Below, in pieces: positions 9,968-20,536 of a DNA stretch of 64,000 nucleotides (positions are counted from its first letter, which is position 1; each line of letters begins with the position of its first letter). Source of the DNA: Choristoneura fumiferana (lineage: Eukaryota; Arthropoda; Insecta; Lepidoptera; Tortricidae). The notes under the pieces are model-generated. The model was not told where the DNA came from and searched no databases. It worked only from the letters and a program-made list of their open reading frames with translations. The stretch is from the NCBI RefSeq assembly GCF_025370935.1, contig NC_133472.1, positions 13,418,476-13,482,475 on the forward strand, read 5' to 3'. A program made the translations under genes and the position numbers.

Positions 9968-10207
9968 TATACTAATATTATAAATGCGAAACTGTATGTG
10001 TTTGTGTGTTTGTATGTTTGTGTGTATGTTTTTCCGTCTTTAACGTCGAAACGGAGCGATGGATTGACGGGATTTTTGACATAGGGATAGTTTATGGGCC
10101 AGAGAGTGACATAGGTTACTTTATATCCCGGAAAAATGCACCGTTTTCGAGGGAACAGCGCGCGATAACCGAATTCCACGCGGACAAAGCCGCGGGCAAA
10201 AGCTTGT
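9968..10207 (+). mobile_element. Lep1-type Helitron-like element
   Basis: 5' end TACTAATATTATAAATGCGA, a TGTGTTTGTATG run, CGAAACGGAGCGATGGATTG, and 3' end CGCGGACAAAGCCGCGGGCA then AGCT: the terminal hairpin and CTAG/AGCT-type end of lepidopteran Helitron-like elements. The opposing frames over it are repeat frames. No Rep/helicase. Confidence 0.75.
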
Positions 10208-10640
10208 ACATAATAAATATTCGTCCTTTGACCCGCATCAATTTTTAAATGCAACCGCCAATTAAACCTTATCAGCGTAGTAATGACTTTCAGCACCACT
10301 GCCCCAGCACGTGCTAAGGCCGCTTAATAGGTAGATCAAGATCAGTATTTGACCTTGGTGTTCACCAATGCACATTAAAAAAACGATAATTCTGTTATAA
10401 CCAATTAACAATTATTGACACAACAAAAAGTAATAATGAAAAAAGATAAGTAATAAAATGTACAAAAACATACATAACTTGACACTTCTTCCATATTGCT
10501 AAAAAAATTTGTCACAAAAATTACCTCCTAGTACATTCACGCCATCTAGTGGAAACTTGTGCAACTTTCAACCCACTATTTGAAACGTAGAAAGCTACGG
10601 CTAACGCCCTACGCCTGTCGCAAGGCGTTCCGTTCCTCAC

Positions 10641-10789
10641 CTGTAGAGGCTGTCGGCGCCGCGGTGGCCTAGGTTCTGCCAGGCGAGGAGCGCGCAGGCC
10701 AGATGGCGCTCGTGAGGGTACCGGGATAACATGGAGTTGACGTCGCTAGAGGACTCCTCCAGCCGATCCTGAACCAACTTCATTGCAGC
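10641..10789 (-). CDS. Exon A of an unrecognised protein, first seen exon
   Basis: Minus-strand exon of 149 bases (49 codons plus 2). Acceptor ACGCAG at 10790-10795; donor TACAG|GTGAGG at 10639-10640 is strong, and without splicing the frame stops at once (AGG TGA). Peptide AAMKLVQDRLEESSSDVNSM, then LSRYPHERHLACALLAWQNL, then a short Gly-rich tail; it looks helical and amphipathic. It ends in phase 2, which fits exon B but would read into a stop if joined directly to exon C. That is an argument for exon B being real. Upstream exons were not found within the window. A TA MITE begins 131 bases upstream of the acceptor. Confidence 0.6.
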
Positions 10790-10920
10790 CTGCGTACAGT
10801 CGAACAAACTGATTGATGTACCAGGGAGGAACTTTTTAATAATCATTTGCACTATGATTTCCTTGAGAAATTTATGGGATGTCAACATGACATTAGTAGC
10901 CCATAGGTTCCACCCCGGTA

Positions 10921-11057
10921 CAGTCGCCGTCAGATATTTCGGAGCGTCCAAGTGGTCAAAAATATCGATACACGAACTCTAGGTAATGCCTTAATAATAG
11001 AGTGCATGCGCCGATATATTTGACCAACTTGGCCGCTCCGAAATATCTGATCGACTG
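10921..11057. mobile_element. TA-inserted hairpin MITE, CAGTCGCCGTC end
   Basis: Left end CAGTCGCCGTCAGATATTTC; right end GAAATATCTGATCGACTG. TA is present at 10919-10920 but lost on the right. Arms also share GGAGCGTCCAAGTGGTCAAA and its near complement. Confidence 0.75.
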
Positions 11058-11229
11058 AAAAATAAAGCAAATTATTAAGCATTAAAGTTTATCCGGTAAT
11101 TATAAAAGCTGGAGACACACGTCAAACCGGCATGGGACTTGCTTGATGGGTAGCAACTTTAATTAAGATACCTAAGTAAAGTCCGCGCACGAGCTCAAGG
11201 GAATCGAGGGCTGAGTTTATCTCTAGGTA

Positions 11230-11362
11230 CAGTCAACGTCATAAATAAGTGATCACTTTTGTACCTTGTCACTTTAACGTCATGTTTGAAAAGCCATACG
11301 AAATTTGCAACGACTGAAAGCGACAAGGTACAGAACTGATCACTTATTTATGACGTTGACTG
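11230..11362. mobile_element. TA-inserted hairpin MITE, CAGTCAACGTC ends
   Basis: 133 bp. Ends CAGTCAACGTCATAAATAAG and its exact complement, TA on both sides. A close copy lies at 40209-40347. Confidence 0.88.
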
Positions 11363-11364
11363 TA

Positions 11365-11785
11365 CATGTAAAATTTACACTCGCTCATTTCAATAACACA
11401 AACACCGTAAATGTTTGATAAAACAAAACAAGCCCAGCTCCCAATCCTTGAAAATCGTGTGAAATTATGATAATGTACAATAGGAAGTGCGTGAAAATCA
11501 AACGCAAAGATTCCGTTAAGTACATTCATAGATAAATCCATAGTTACAGGTGAAGCTAGTAATAGGCTTGTTACTAAAAGGTCGTCGAGGTACTTTTAAG
11601 TAAATTGATTGTTCCTAATTTTAAAAAGACGGACTGTAAATAAAATTAATAATCGCATGTTAATAAATATAACGCATTTTTCACGTTATTTTAATACGTA
11701 TTAACCTGTTGAAGAATAAAACAATAAGATTTTGCATTACTTACACTGCACCAACCCACGCTAAAATGTGGTATAGTAGGTAGAT
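11365..11785. other. Nothing recognised
   Basis: AT-rich intergenic or intronic DNA without repeat partners seen. Confidence 0.35.
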
Positions 11786-11787
11786 AT

Positions 11788-12330
11788 CCTACTAATATTA
11801 TAAATTTTAATGTGAAAGTTTGTGAGTGAGTGAGTGAGTATGTTTGTCACTTCTTCACGCTGAAACGGCTGGACGGATTTAGATGAAATTTGGCTTAAAG
11901 TTAGTTTATAACCTGGATTAAAACAAAGAATATTTTGTATCCCGATATTCCCACGGGATAGGGATAAAATCTTGAAAGAACAACCGCTGGGCTTAGAGTC
12001 ATGAAATTTGGTATATAGGTTGTTGGACGTCTGGAATAACACATAGGCTATTTTTTACCCCGATATTCCCACGGGATAGAGATAAAATCTTGATATAATA
12101 ACCGCTGAGCTTAGAGTCATGAAATTTGGTATACATGTAGGTAGCTGGATGTCTAGAAAAACACATAGACGACTTTTTGACCCGATATTCTCACGGGATA
12201 CCTAGGGATAAAATGTCGAAATAACAACCGCTGGGCTTAGAGGCATGAAATTTTGTATGTAGGTAGCCGGACGTCTGGAATAACACATACGCTACTTTTT
12301 ATCCCGATATTACCACGGGATCGTTTTGTA
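11788..12330 (+). mobile_element. Lep1-type Helitron-like element with internal tandem array
   Basis: 5' end CCTACTAATATTATAAATTT, a GTGAGTGAGTGAGTATG run, ACGGCTGGACGGATTTAGAT, then a unit of about 120 bp beginning CCCGATATTCCCACGGGAT repeated from 11941, 12059, 12181 and (partial) 12303. The 3' terminus is not clear, so the copy seems 3'-truncated. Confidence 0.75.
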
Positions 12331-12370
12331 ACTAAGGGATCCCATACATCCCTGTATCACCCGAGTTAGA

Positions 12371-13270
12371 CACTACTTTCATTTCGACTGTGAGGAAAGT
12401 AAAATACTACAAAAAAAACCGGCCAAGAGCGTGTGGGACATGCCCGAAATAGATTTTAGAGGGGGGGGGGCGCTGGAATTTAATGAAAATGTGCACTTTA
12501 AAGTTGAATATTTCGCAAACATATCACCCAAGCAACCCCCTAATGGTTTTAAAAGACCTTTCCAACGATACCCCACACTATAGGGTTGGTTGAGAAAAAA
12601 AACACTCCCAATTTACGTCTATAGGAGGTACCCTAAAAAAATTTTTTATTTAATTTTTAATTTTGTCAGCATAGTTTACATATATATCCGTGCAAAATTA
12701 CAGCTTTCTAGCATTGATAGTCCCTAAGCAAAGCCGCGGACGGACAGACAGACAGACATGGCGAAACTATAAGGGTTCCGTTTTTGCCATTTTGGCTCCG
12801 GAACCCGAAAAATGAGAATTATAATAAATTGGATTTACTTAAGTATATCCAGCCTCCAACGGTACCTTTTCGACCTAGACACTTGCCACGGCCGACTATT
12901 AAAAAAATCGAGTTGGTCACGACCAAGGAGCTTATATACAAAACTGGAGGTTGAACGCCGAACGAAGAAGTTTGACCTTTATTACTTATTTATATATTCC
13001 ATCTCTTTCTTTCACATTTCACGAATGACTTCCATCTCTTTCTTAACCTATTAAAGAAAAAGATAGAATATGTTCGTGACGTACCTAATAAAGATAAAAT
13101 TTCTTGTTTCAAACGGATGTTCGGCGTTCAACCTTCAGTGTTGTATATATCTTGATCACGACGTGCATCTAGGCCAGGCCGAAACGTGAAAAAAAAGTGT
13201 CATTGACGTAACTAAATTATCTTCGACTCCGTGGCTAACCGAAAATTAAAAAAAAAACCATGAAAATTAA
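12371..13270 (+). mobile_element. Hairpin-bearing dispersed element split by an F1 insertion
   Basis: Matches 31402-31880 from CACTACTTTCATTTCGACTG to TCGACTCCGTGGCTAA. The match breaks at 12416 and resumes at about 12813, exactly where an F1 copy lies. Inside, AGTTGGTCACGACCAAGGAG and ACTGGAGGTTGAACGCC have near-complements near 13110-13165. Plus-strand frame 12812-13054 is a repeat frame. Confidence 0.8.
12417..12812 (+). repeat. F1 copy nested in the element at 12371-13270
   Basis: Runs from AACCGGCCAAGAGCGTG to CTCCGGAACCCGAAAA. Shorter than the 2396 copy because its 5' body is missing. The related copy at 31402 shows the uninterrupted sequence at 31441-31450. Confidence 0.85.
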
Positions 13271-13979
13271 ACTTTCCGAACAGGAGAGATGAAAAAATAT
13301 TGATACATCACTTATTTGGTAGGTATTTTTCGTGTTTGGAAAATCGCGTTTGTGGCCTTTAGCGTTTATTAGCTTACTGTGGTTTTGGTCATATGTATAG
13401 TATTAGAAAATTAAAATTAAAATTGGCGCATTCACTCTATTTATTCAATCTGATGATCAGACTGGTATCCTTTTGGTACAGTCAGCCTCAAAAGTAGGTG
13501 TTGTCTTAATATTATGACGTTACCTAGATAATTACCTATGTAAGTACAGTGTACGGTTGTAAAGCGACAATGTATGTACAGAAGATGCTGGCTAGTGGCT
13601 ATACCACATTCAGCCACAAATTAGGCTTTTGGATCACAACAAGACAGTGAAAATGTTTTGTACTTAGTGTAACCGAAACTCCTGATTAATATCATAAGCA
13701 AATAAAAGCTTTCACGTCTGCAGCCAAAATTGCTACTACTAAAATACGAATGCGCTTCAACTGCGAGATCGAAGACCTGCAGTAAATTCTAGCGATTATC
13801 CGTTGCAATTTGCAATGATTATCAAGTAAAGTTGAAGCAAAATGGCACCTCATTGAAATACAAGTGTAAACACTTAAAAATACCTGCCTAGCTTTTATAA
13901 ATACTTTATTAATTGCGTGTGAGCCCTTCATAATATTTATAAAAATATTAATTTTATACTAGACTGCCATCAAAATACT
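13271..13979. other. Nothing clear; one orphan MITE end
   Basis: GGTACAGTCAGCCTCAAAAG at 13476-13495 looks like one end of a TA MITE without a visible partner. Otherwise AT-rich DNA. Confidence 0.4.
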
Positions 13980-14345
13980 TAAATCTTATATAATATACAT
14001 ATATAAAATTCAAAGTCCTGACTGACTGACTGACTGATTGATATATCAACGCACAGCCCACACCGCTAAACGCTTAAATTTTGACATACATATACCTTAA
14101 ATGACATAGAGCGGTACATTAAGAAGGGATTTTTCAACATTTCCACGGGATAGGGAATAAATGGAATTTATATTTTCGCTTCAAAGTGGCTCTAACTCCG
14201 TAATAATACATAATAGAGACTTCAAATTTGGCAAGCAGGTAGATAATATAAAAAACTATATCAAAAATTTTCCGAAGATCCCACGGGATAAAACAAATAA
14301 AGAGTATTTTATATACCAACCGAATCAGAAAACGCACAAGTTAAA
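13980..14345 (+). mobile_element. Helitron-like element, GACTGACTGACT type
   Basis: GACTGACTGACTGACTGATT followed by ATATATCAACGCACAGCCCA, CACGGGATAGGGAATAAATG and CCCACGGGATAAAACAAAT: the layout of the CACGGGATA Helitron-like group, with a different 5' end. Confidence 0.6.
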
Positions 14346-14399
14346 CTAATAAAACTAGGGACTGGAGATTTGGCAAACCGATGTAAATATATATATATT

Positions 14400-14510
14400 T
14401 TTTTTTATTCGACTGGATGGCAAACGAGCAAGTGGATATGGTAGTAATACAATAATTAAGCAGTGACATCGTGCTCATCCTGGCCAGGATTATCTTCGTA
14501 GAAGGGGACA
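14400..14510 (+). repeat. Chimeric fragment: LINE-tail repeat joined to R4
   Basis: TTCGACTGGATGGCAAACGA (as at 51682) runs into GGTAGTAATACAATAATTAA and CAGTGACATC / CCAGGATTATCTTCG of R4. Confidence 0.6.
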
Positions 14511-14689
14511 AAAGTTGATGGCAAACACAAAATACTTTATATGATTGCTAAATTTTAATGACAATGTGTTTATATGATATGCATCACCTGATGCTACAGT
14601 CACGGTCGTCTGCTGATGACGGAACTCCTCAAGGGCTGATAGCACAAATACGAAATTTTACATATACGTTGAACGCACTGACACAATTG

Positions 14690-14995
14690 CTATGCTCGCC
14701 CGCGACCTTTATGTGTTTATGCAGTTCCTCCATCTCCATACTGTAAGAACACACAGAAATCCATCTATCACCACCGCCACATTACACTGGCGCGTTTCGA
14801 ACACAACCAGAGCTCATCTTCAGAGCGATACAACCGTTCAGCATGCTACAGTACGTGTGGAGGTGGTGGAACTACATGAAGACACATTTCTTGCATAAAC
14901 GTATCATAAGGTCGCGGGTAAGCAAACTAATTGTTTTAGTTCATTGATATAGACCTACTCGTATGCAAAGTAACGCCTGATTCAATCAATTATGT
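14690..14995 (+). repeat. Dispersed repeat with inverted ends
   Basis: TGCAGTTCCTCCATCTCCAT near the left and GGAGGTGGTGGAACTACAT near 14859 are near-complements. The centre holds GGCGCGTTTCGAACACAACC and GAGCTCATCTTCAGAGCGAT, a motif pair I know as repetitive in Lepidoptera. The right part recurs at 3970-4052. The overlapping ORFs are not credible genes. Confidence 0.55.
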
Positions 14996-15195
14996 ATTTA
15001 CGTTCAGTTTTGATGTACCCATTACTTGAAAGACTAAAATATAAATACTCGTACCTATAGCTAAAGATATGAAAACAAAGTTTTCAAAAACAAGCTATAA
15101 CTTAAATATGCTCTTAAAAAAACGAAAACAAACATTTAATAATGATTGGTATTTTGGAGTCTTTTTGTATTTTCAACTCCAAATTTGTTACTTTT

Positions 15196-15310
15196 ACGGT
15201 TATGCTGAGGACCTGGGTTCGATTCCCAGCGCTGGTCTCTTTTTCTGGTTTTTCTGTGCATCCATGTCTCAGTTTGTATTTTCGAAACATTAAATACGAG
15301 GGCATTACGC
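15196..15310 (+). repeat. tRNA-derived SINE fragment
   Basis: GGTTCGATTCCCAGCGCTGG is a Pol III B box in tRNA context, followed by CTTTTTCTGGTTTTTCTGTG as in the SINE at 24365-24685 (reversed). The A-box side is missing. Confidence 0.7.
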
Positions 15311-15569
15311 CAAACAAATCAACTCATTACGTAACACAATTTATTTATAATTACCTAACCCTACCTGAACAGTACTGACTGTAGTAGTGCAGTAGTGACT
15401 GGCCAGCCAATAACTGACAGACAACGCATAGTCAAAACAACTGGTGCAAGGGCTTGAACTTTGGCATAGATGGACCTAAAATAATACAGAAGTGCACTAG
15501 GGAAAGATTTTTCTAGAAAATCCCATGGAATAGGAAAATATCTCAACTTTGTTTGTTTCTTTGTTTGTT

Positions 15570-15825
15570 GGGCCCGGCTCGCACCTCTGAGTTTTTCGAA
15601 ATTCACATGCGGAATTACATTTGAAATTTACCACGAGCTTTGCGGTGAAGGAAAACATCGTGAGGAAATCTGCACAAACTTGCGAAGCAATTCAATGGTG
15701 CGTGTGAAGTTCCTAATCCGCACTGGGCCCGCGTGGGAACTATGGCCCAAGCCCTCTTGTTCTGAGAGGAGGCCTGTGCCCAGCAGTGGGACCGTATATA
15801 GGCTGGGATGACGATGATGAATTTC
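15570..15825 (+). repeat. tRNA-derived SINE, headless copy
   Basis: From CCCGGCTCGCACCTCTGAGT to GGCTGGGATGACGATGATGA it matches the full SINE at 32389-32689, but the tRNA-like head is absent. The minus-strand 130-codon frame over it is a repeat frame. Confidence 0.85.
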
Positions 15826-15879
15826 AGAGCAAAATTTCAAAATTATTTCAATAATACAACAATGAGTAAATAATTCATA

Positions 15880-16320
15880 TTCCGTAAGTAACTTACATAT
15901 TAAGTAAGGGAACTTTACAATTTCTCGGGATACTCGTATAATCCTAAATCGTGTATGATGTCGCGGGCAAAAGAAACGCGTAGTATAACGTTTTCTAAAA
16001 TTCCACCCCTGAATCAGCAAAACAGGGTTTCACAGTCGGTACGAATTAATGTAGGTAATTACGAATGTAGGTTGATTTTTGAATTCCATAATTTCCACCA
16101 TCTATCTATTTGTCTGTATGTATTTTCATGTAATCCTCCGAAAGATCAATCACGACACGAAAAAAGAATCGCAGAAAGTTAATGTATGTAACACCAAATT
16201 TAACGCGAGCGAAGCGGCGGGCACCAGCACTATATATAGAGGGGCTGGGTGGGGGCCAAAAGTAAATAGTATATTTGGCGTTAGCCTGATATACTGCCGT
16301 GTATGTTAATAACAATAGAA
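15880..16320. mobile_element. Helitron-like fragments
   Basis: GTCGCGGGCAAAAGAAACGC and GCGAGCGAAGCGGCGGGC (hairpin-like 3' end, near 16203) are typical of Lep1-type ends. Borders are unclear. Confidence 0.5.
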
Positions 16321-16886
16321 CCTTCCTTGCAGACTACAGTAGACAATACTGACTTGTTTACATACCTACCATAGACATATTTTATATGGACCCTTGTAGT
16401 ACTGAGTTATTTACTTGTTATGCCTACAATACATCATGGGGCCATGAATTAGTATTATCAATAAACAATAACAGTTTACCGTGGTATAGACTAAGTAAGT
16501 GCTTTACCATTTTTTATGACAATTCATAAACCAAAACAAAAGTCTGGCTATTGCATTGAATTGTAGGTACCCATGTAAAAAATAATAAGTATTACATGTT
16601 TTAAGACATACGTATCCACAACTGACAGGTGGGTGGTAAAGGTGTTTCACGGTTCGACTGAAACCTCAACTGAACCTTTGTCACTAAAAATCGACTTTCA
16701 TTCAATTGAGCACTTCGAATATTATTTAATACAATATGTCCAATTAGCTCTTGGTCCTGGGGAAACTAATGTAAAATTACTTTAGAAAGGTTATGTATTT
16801 AAATATGGTAAAAACTAGAACTATGTACAGTTAAAGCGAAATAATTACTTAATTACCCTTAGATCAATATTTGGGTTTTTTTCCAG
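16321..16886. other. Nothing recognised
   Basis: AT-rich, no repeats matched. Confidence 0.35.
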
Positions 16887-17061
16887 GGCCTTGGAAACGT
16901 TCCAACTAATTAAAGACCTCATGGACGTCTTCTTCGCCGGTGTTTTCCCACATTCTTTACTTCCCTGGCTATCTTCTTCGGTCATTTTCTACAAAAAAAA
17001 TATATATCGTACACTGCCGGTAATATTGGAGTACCCCAATAGTGCTCTTAACAACAGTGTC
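16887..17061 (+). CDS. Possible isolated exon
   Basis: A strong acceptor (TTTGGGTTTTTTTCCAG) precedes an open frame reading ALETFQLIKDLMDVFFAGVF, with several C-ending codons (GAC CTC ATG GAC GTC TTC TTC GCC). A donor-like GTC|GTAAGG lies at 17061-17062; otherwise the frame runs to TAA at 17080. Leading phase is 1 base. The later half (KKNIYRTLPVILEYPN) looks less like coding sequence. No partner exon or family was recognised. It could belong to a gene in this interval or be a transposon remnant. Confidence 0.3.
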
Positions 17062-17081
17062 GTAAGGTTGATCCTGGTTTA

Positions 17082-17809
17082 ACTTGTTAATGTCGTGAAT
17101 TTGACACTACTAAACATTAAACTATACAAATTAAAACAAGACCATTGGCCATATTGGCGCAAGTGTTCAAATAATTTTGAGCATGAAGTTTGCTATAATT
17201 GATAATGATGGTGGCTGTACCTATAATTTAACGGATTCCTAATGCATTTAAAGATAACAATTTAAAGGAATTAAATAAAAGCTCTAATTATATCTCAATT
17301 ACGTAAAAAAATTATTTAATAAGCGAATACATACATAGGGATAAACGAGTTACAGGTACGTCTTGCTGCAGCAAAATTATAAATCGCTCACCTGTGATTA
17401 TCTGCGTTATGTGTTCTGCTCGTGTTATTGTGATTTGATTGCCTGCTCGCATTGGGTTCATGTATTTTTTAATTACTTAAACGTCACTTGTAGAAGGGCA
17501 TCAGGTAGCTCACAGCATCGGCAATTTGTCCCGCATGCGTTGCAACGGGTTAGTGAAGGGTCTTTTTTATATTAAAGATGGTGTTATCATATTTTTATCA
17601 ACCAAAATTTTTAAAACATTTTCTTGCAATAGGTCTCTTCTGTCAGAGCCCACCGTCTGATTGATATTTGACGCTTGTCAAAATATTTGGTAATTCCAGC
17701 CTTTATTCGTCTTTTACATTTAAACTTCTTAATAATTTAATGCAAATACGGCGCGTCCCCTGGCGCTTCTTAGTTGAAGACGCGTTGAAAATAAATGCAG
17801 TGCAATTAA
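17082..17809. other. Nothing recognised
   Basis: AT-rich DNA without matched repeats. Confidence 0.35.
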
Positions 17810-18042
17810 AGTCGATTCATCATTGTGAAAGTATGTGCGGTCAGCAGCTACATACTTGGTGATACGAAGATAAAAAGCAAAAGAGAAGGGTCGATACACC
17901 CCGGCCGCCGGCGGCGCGGGCGCCGGCGCCGCCAGCCGGTTCCCACCGCTAACGGTTCGAGCCTTCCAAGTATAGCCAGCATTAGCTCCGATGTTGAGAC
18001 TATTTTTAGACCGAACTCCGTGTCAACACTTGCACGGGCGAC
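17810..18042 (+). CDS. GC-rich block, possible exon
   Basis: The block at 17895-18080 is strongly GC-rich inside AT-rich flanks. The plus frame reads an Arg-rich run, then SSLPSIASISSDVETIFRPN, and meets a good donor, GGGCGAC|GTGAGC, at about 18041. Another frame on the minus strand is also open, so the reading is uncertain. The CGGCGGCGCGGGCGCCGGCG core is self-complementary and could instead be a CpG-type regulatory block. Confidence 0.25.
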
Positions 18043-18237
18043 GTGAGCGTCCCACCCCGCTCCGCGTCCCCGATCCGGCGACTACGGATCAAAGGATTAT
18101 CATTATCTTTCTGGTTTATATATTACAGTCAATTTGTACCTTAGATGCATTAGATGCGAGATTTACTAAATTGCTATAGATGCATAACACGATTAACTTT
18201 GATTATCTATTTGAATAGTTCTTAATAAAATTATATA

Positions 18238-18321
18238 CTGAGCGACAAAAAATCTGGCCCCCAAATGTATGCAGAATCGGTAATTTTGTATGAAGGGTGG
18301 GCCAAATTTTGTGCCGCTGAG
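18238..18321. mobile_element. Small TA MITE, CTSAGCG ends
   Basis: 84 bp; ends CTGAGCGACA and, reversed, CTCAGCGGCA, then AAAATYTGGCCC on both arms; TA at 18236-18237 and 18322-18323. A partial relative starts near 47697 (CTGAGCGGCAAATCAAATG). Confidence 0.75.
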
Positions 18322-18329
18322 TATACCAA

Positions 18330-19220
18330 TACCTACCACGAACAGCACGTCATGTGAACACTCCTGAAAAAGCATTCTTGCGTAGCTAGTTGTTTTTGTG
18401 AGTTTTGTGAAGCAAAAAGTAAATGCCTCAGAATAAGTTTCGGATAAAAAAAACATTTTAATACAAATGATATTTTTCGGCTGACTGTATTTGCATTGTC
18501 ATCCAATTTTGATAATCATATCACATTGGTACTCGTCATGTATGTAATTTTCATTAGCAAGATTTTTACCGAAATCAACAATCAAATTCTGCAAGTTAAG
18601 AGTAAATAATAATGTAGTATAATAGCCTGTTAGTAATTTTTGATCGTTTTATATTTGGGACAATCCTTTCCGATCACTCAGCTCTAACTAAGTAAAAGTG
18701 AATTTTAATAGCACAAAATAAAAAAATGCGCAGTAAAATGAATTACGCGAACACCTTTGTATTTGCTGACTTAATAATATAGATAAGAATGCTCTATTAA
18801 AACTTGAGGCTGTGTTTTATTTCTTTGTCTACATGAATTCATCATTATTCATCAAGTTTAGTGTCATATTGCAGCATTTAGTAATTAACTTCGCATGTTT
18901 GTAAAAAAGTAGGAAAGACGATATGTTATAGATCTATATGATATGGCTGGACGTCAAACTGCGAATCTACTTACGCTTGTACTTTCGCCGAAACTCTTCA
19001 CCCACCAATACTTTAGACAACTGACACTGATAAAATTGACCTATTAACCTAAATAAGCAAAGCTTATGTTGTGGGTACTAGACAACTAACAGGTAAACCT
19101 CCGTTAAGCATTTAGACAGAAAGGTATTTTTACACTTAAGAACATATTGATCACCCAAGTATGGAGTAGAGAGAGATGAAACACAGGGGATACATTTTAA
19201 AGGAAACTTTAAAACTATTT
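18330..19220. other. Nothing recognised
   Basis: AT-rich; GGCTGACTGTATTTGC at 18479 may be a lone MITE end. Confidence 0.35.
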
Positions 19221-19221
19221 A

Positions 19222-19490
19222 GACGACCAGATGGCCTAGTGGTTAGAGAACCTGACTGCGAAGCTTGAGGTCCCGGGTTCGATTCCCGTGTCGGGGCAGA
19301 TATTTGTATGAAAAATACGAATGTTTGTTCTCGGGTCTTGGGTGTTTACTATGTATTTAAGTATGTATCTATCTATATAATTATATTTATCCGTTGCTTA
19401 GTACCCATAACACAAGCTTTGCTAAGCTTACTTTAGGACTAGGTCAATTGGTGTGAATTGTCCCGTGATATTTATTTATTTATTTATTTA
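19222..19490 (+). repeat. tRNA-derived SINE (TGGCCTAGTGG head)
   Basis: A box GATGGCCTAGTGGTTAG at 19231 and B box GGGTTCGATTCC at 19275 in correct tRNA-like spacing, then CGGGGCAGATATTTGTATGA, CGAATGTTTGTTCTCGGGTC and an (ATTT)n tail. It lacks a 3' acceptor stem, so it is a SINE and not a tRNA gene. A body piece recurs at 27530-27640. Confidence 0.85.
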
Positions 19491-19649
19491 TAAGGACAGT
19501 AAAATCTTTCACTAATATTTTTACCGGATCAGGAAAATCAAATCAACGTCACTTTAACGTAAGACTTCTAACGTAACAACCTAACTTTCCCCATAAGAGT
19601 TTGTCATCCTTCCCTCTACTCTAACAATCCATACAAAGAAGACTCGAGA

Positions 19650-19748
19650 TGAGAGTAAACATTCGTATTTTTCATACGAATATCTACTCTGGCCTCAAGC
19701 TTTGTAAGTACCTAGTCAAGTTCTCTAACCACTATCCTATCCGGTTGT
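19650..19748 (-). repeat. Reversed fragment of the same SINE family
   Basis: ACATTCGTATTTTTCATACG and TCAAGCTTTG...CTCTAACCACTATCC read as the complement of the SINE head and upper body. The B box is lost. Confidence 0.65.
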
Positions 19749-19749
19749 A

Positions 19750-20536
19750 TAATTAAAAAATAATTAATTATATTCTGTATAACATTTTAGCACATCTCTA
19801 TTAAGCCCCTTGTGAAACTCTCTGTAACGTGTCTCAGACACAACAAGATACAAGTTTTGGTGACTAGGTACAGTCAAGAGTAATAATAATTACATATTAT
19901 CTATTCAAACTCGAAAAATAAAATTAAAATATGAAAAGAAAAGTCAAGGTCTAATTTTTCAGTACAACTTTAAACCTCTAACTATAAGGTATACATATAA
20001 TTGCACCTGCTTAATTATTGTACGCTATTGCGGTGTAGCATATATAGATATTTATGAACTAAAGAAAACCAAATTTTGGTGTAGAGATAGTTCTTTGGGA
20101 CTTTAGAAAAGGACAGATATTTTAAGATCGGGTAGTCCCCACAATACAGCGATAACCTGTACAGACAAAGCCACGGTAAGAGATACGTTTTTTTACATTA
20201 GCGTTTTTTGGTTATACGCAAAAGTAAAGTTTTATTAAAGAGAACATGTTGTCCATTTGCGTAGGTAATGAAATGTAGAGCCTAACTATACGTAACGTAC
20301 CTAGGTACCATCAGGCAAATATGTGGTCTACCACCCTAAAGTTGATAATCGTTTGCATGCCATAAAACAATAATGCCAATAGACTTGTCTGTCAACTTGA
20401 AAGTTTGACTTCAGCTACACATTAATTAGATAGGAAGTTGTTTAAAAATTGATAGGTAAGACCACTCAAATATTTGGCTGATGGTGCGTATATTGCAACC
20501 AGAACCACGCTCCGCTCAGTTAGCACGTGAAATTAA
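19750..20536. other. Nothing clear
   Basis: Lone MITE-like end GGTACAGTCAAGAGTAATAA at 19867; otherwise AT-rich. Confidence 0.35.

Noticed and set aside
15628..16020. 130-codon minus-strand ORF
   Set aside because: Lies over a SINE copy; the same frame recurs in the SINE at 32508-32717.
19230..19290. Possible tRNA gene (A and B boxes present)
   Set aside because: No acceptor-stem pairing or 3' end; the sequence continues into a SINE body with an (ATTT)n tail. The same applies at 32399-32455 and 24604-24680.
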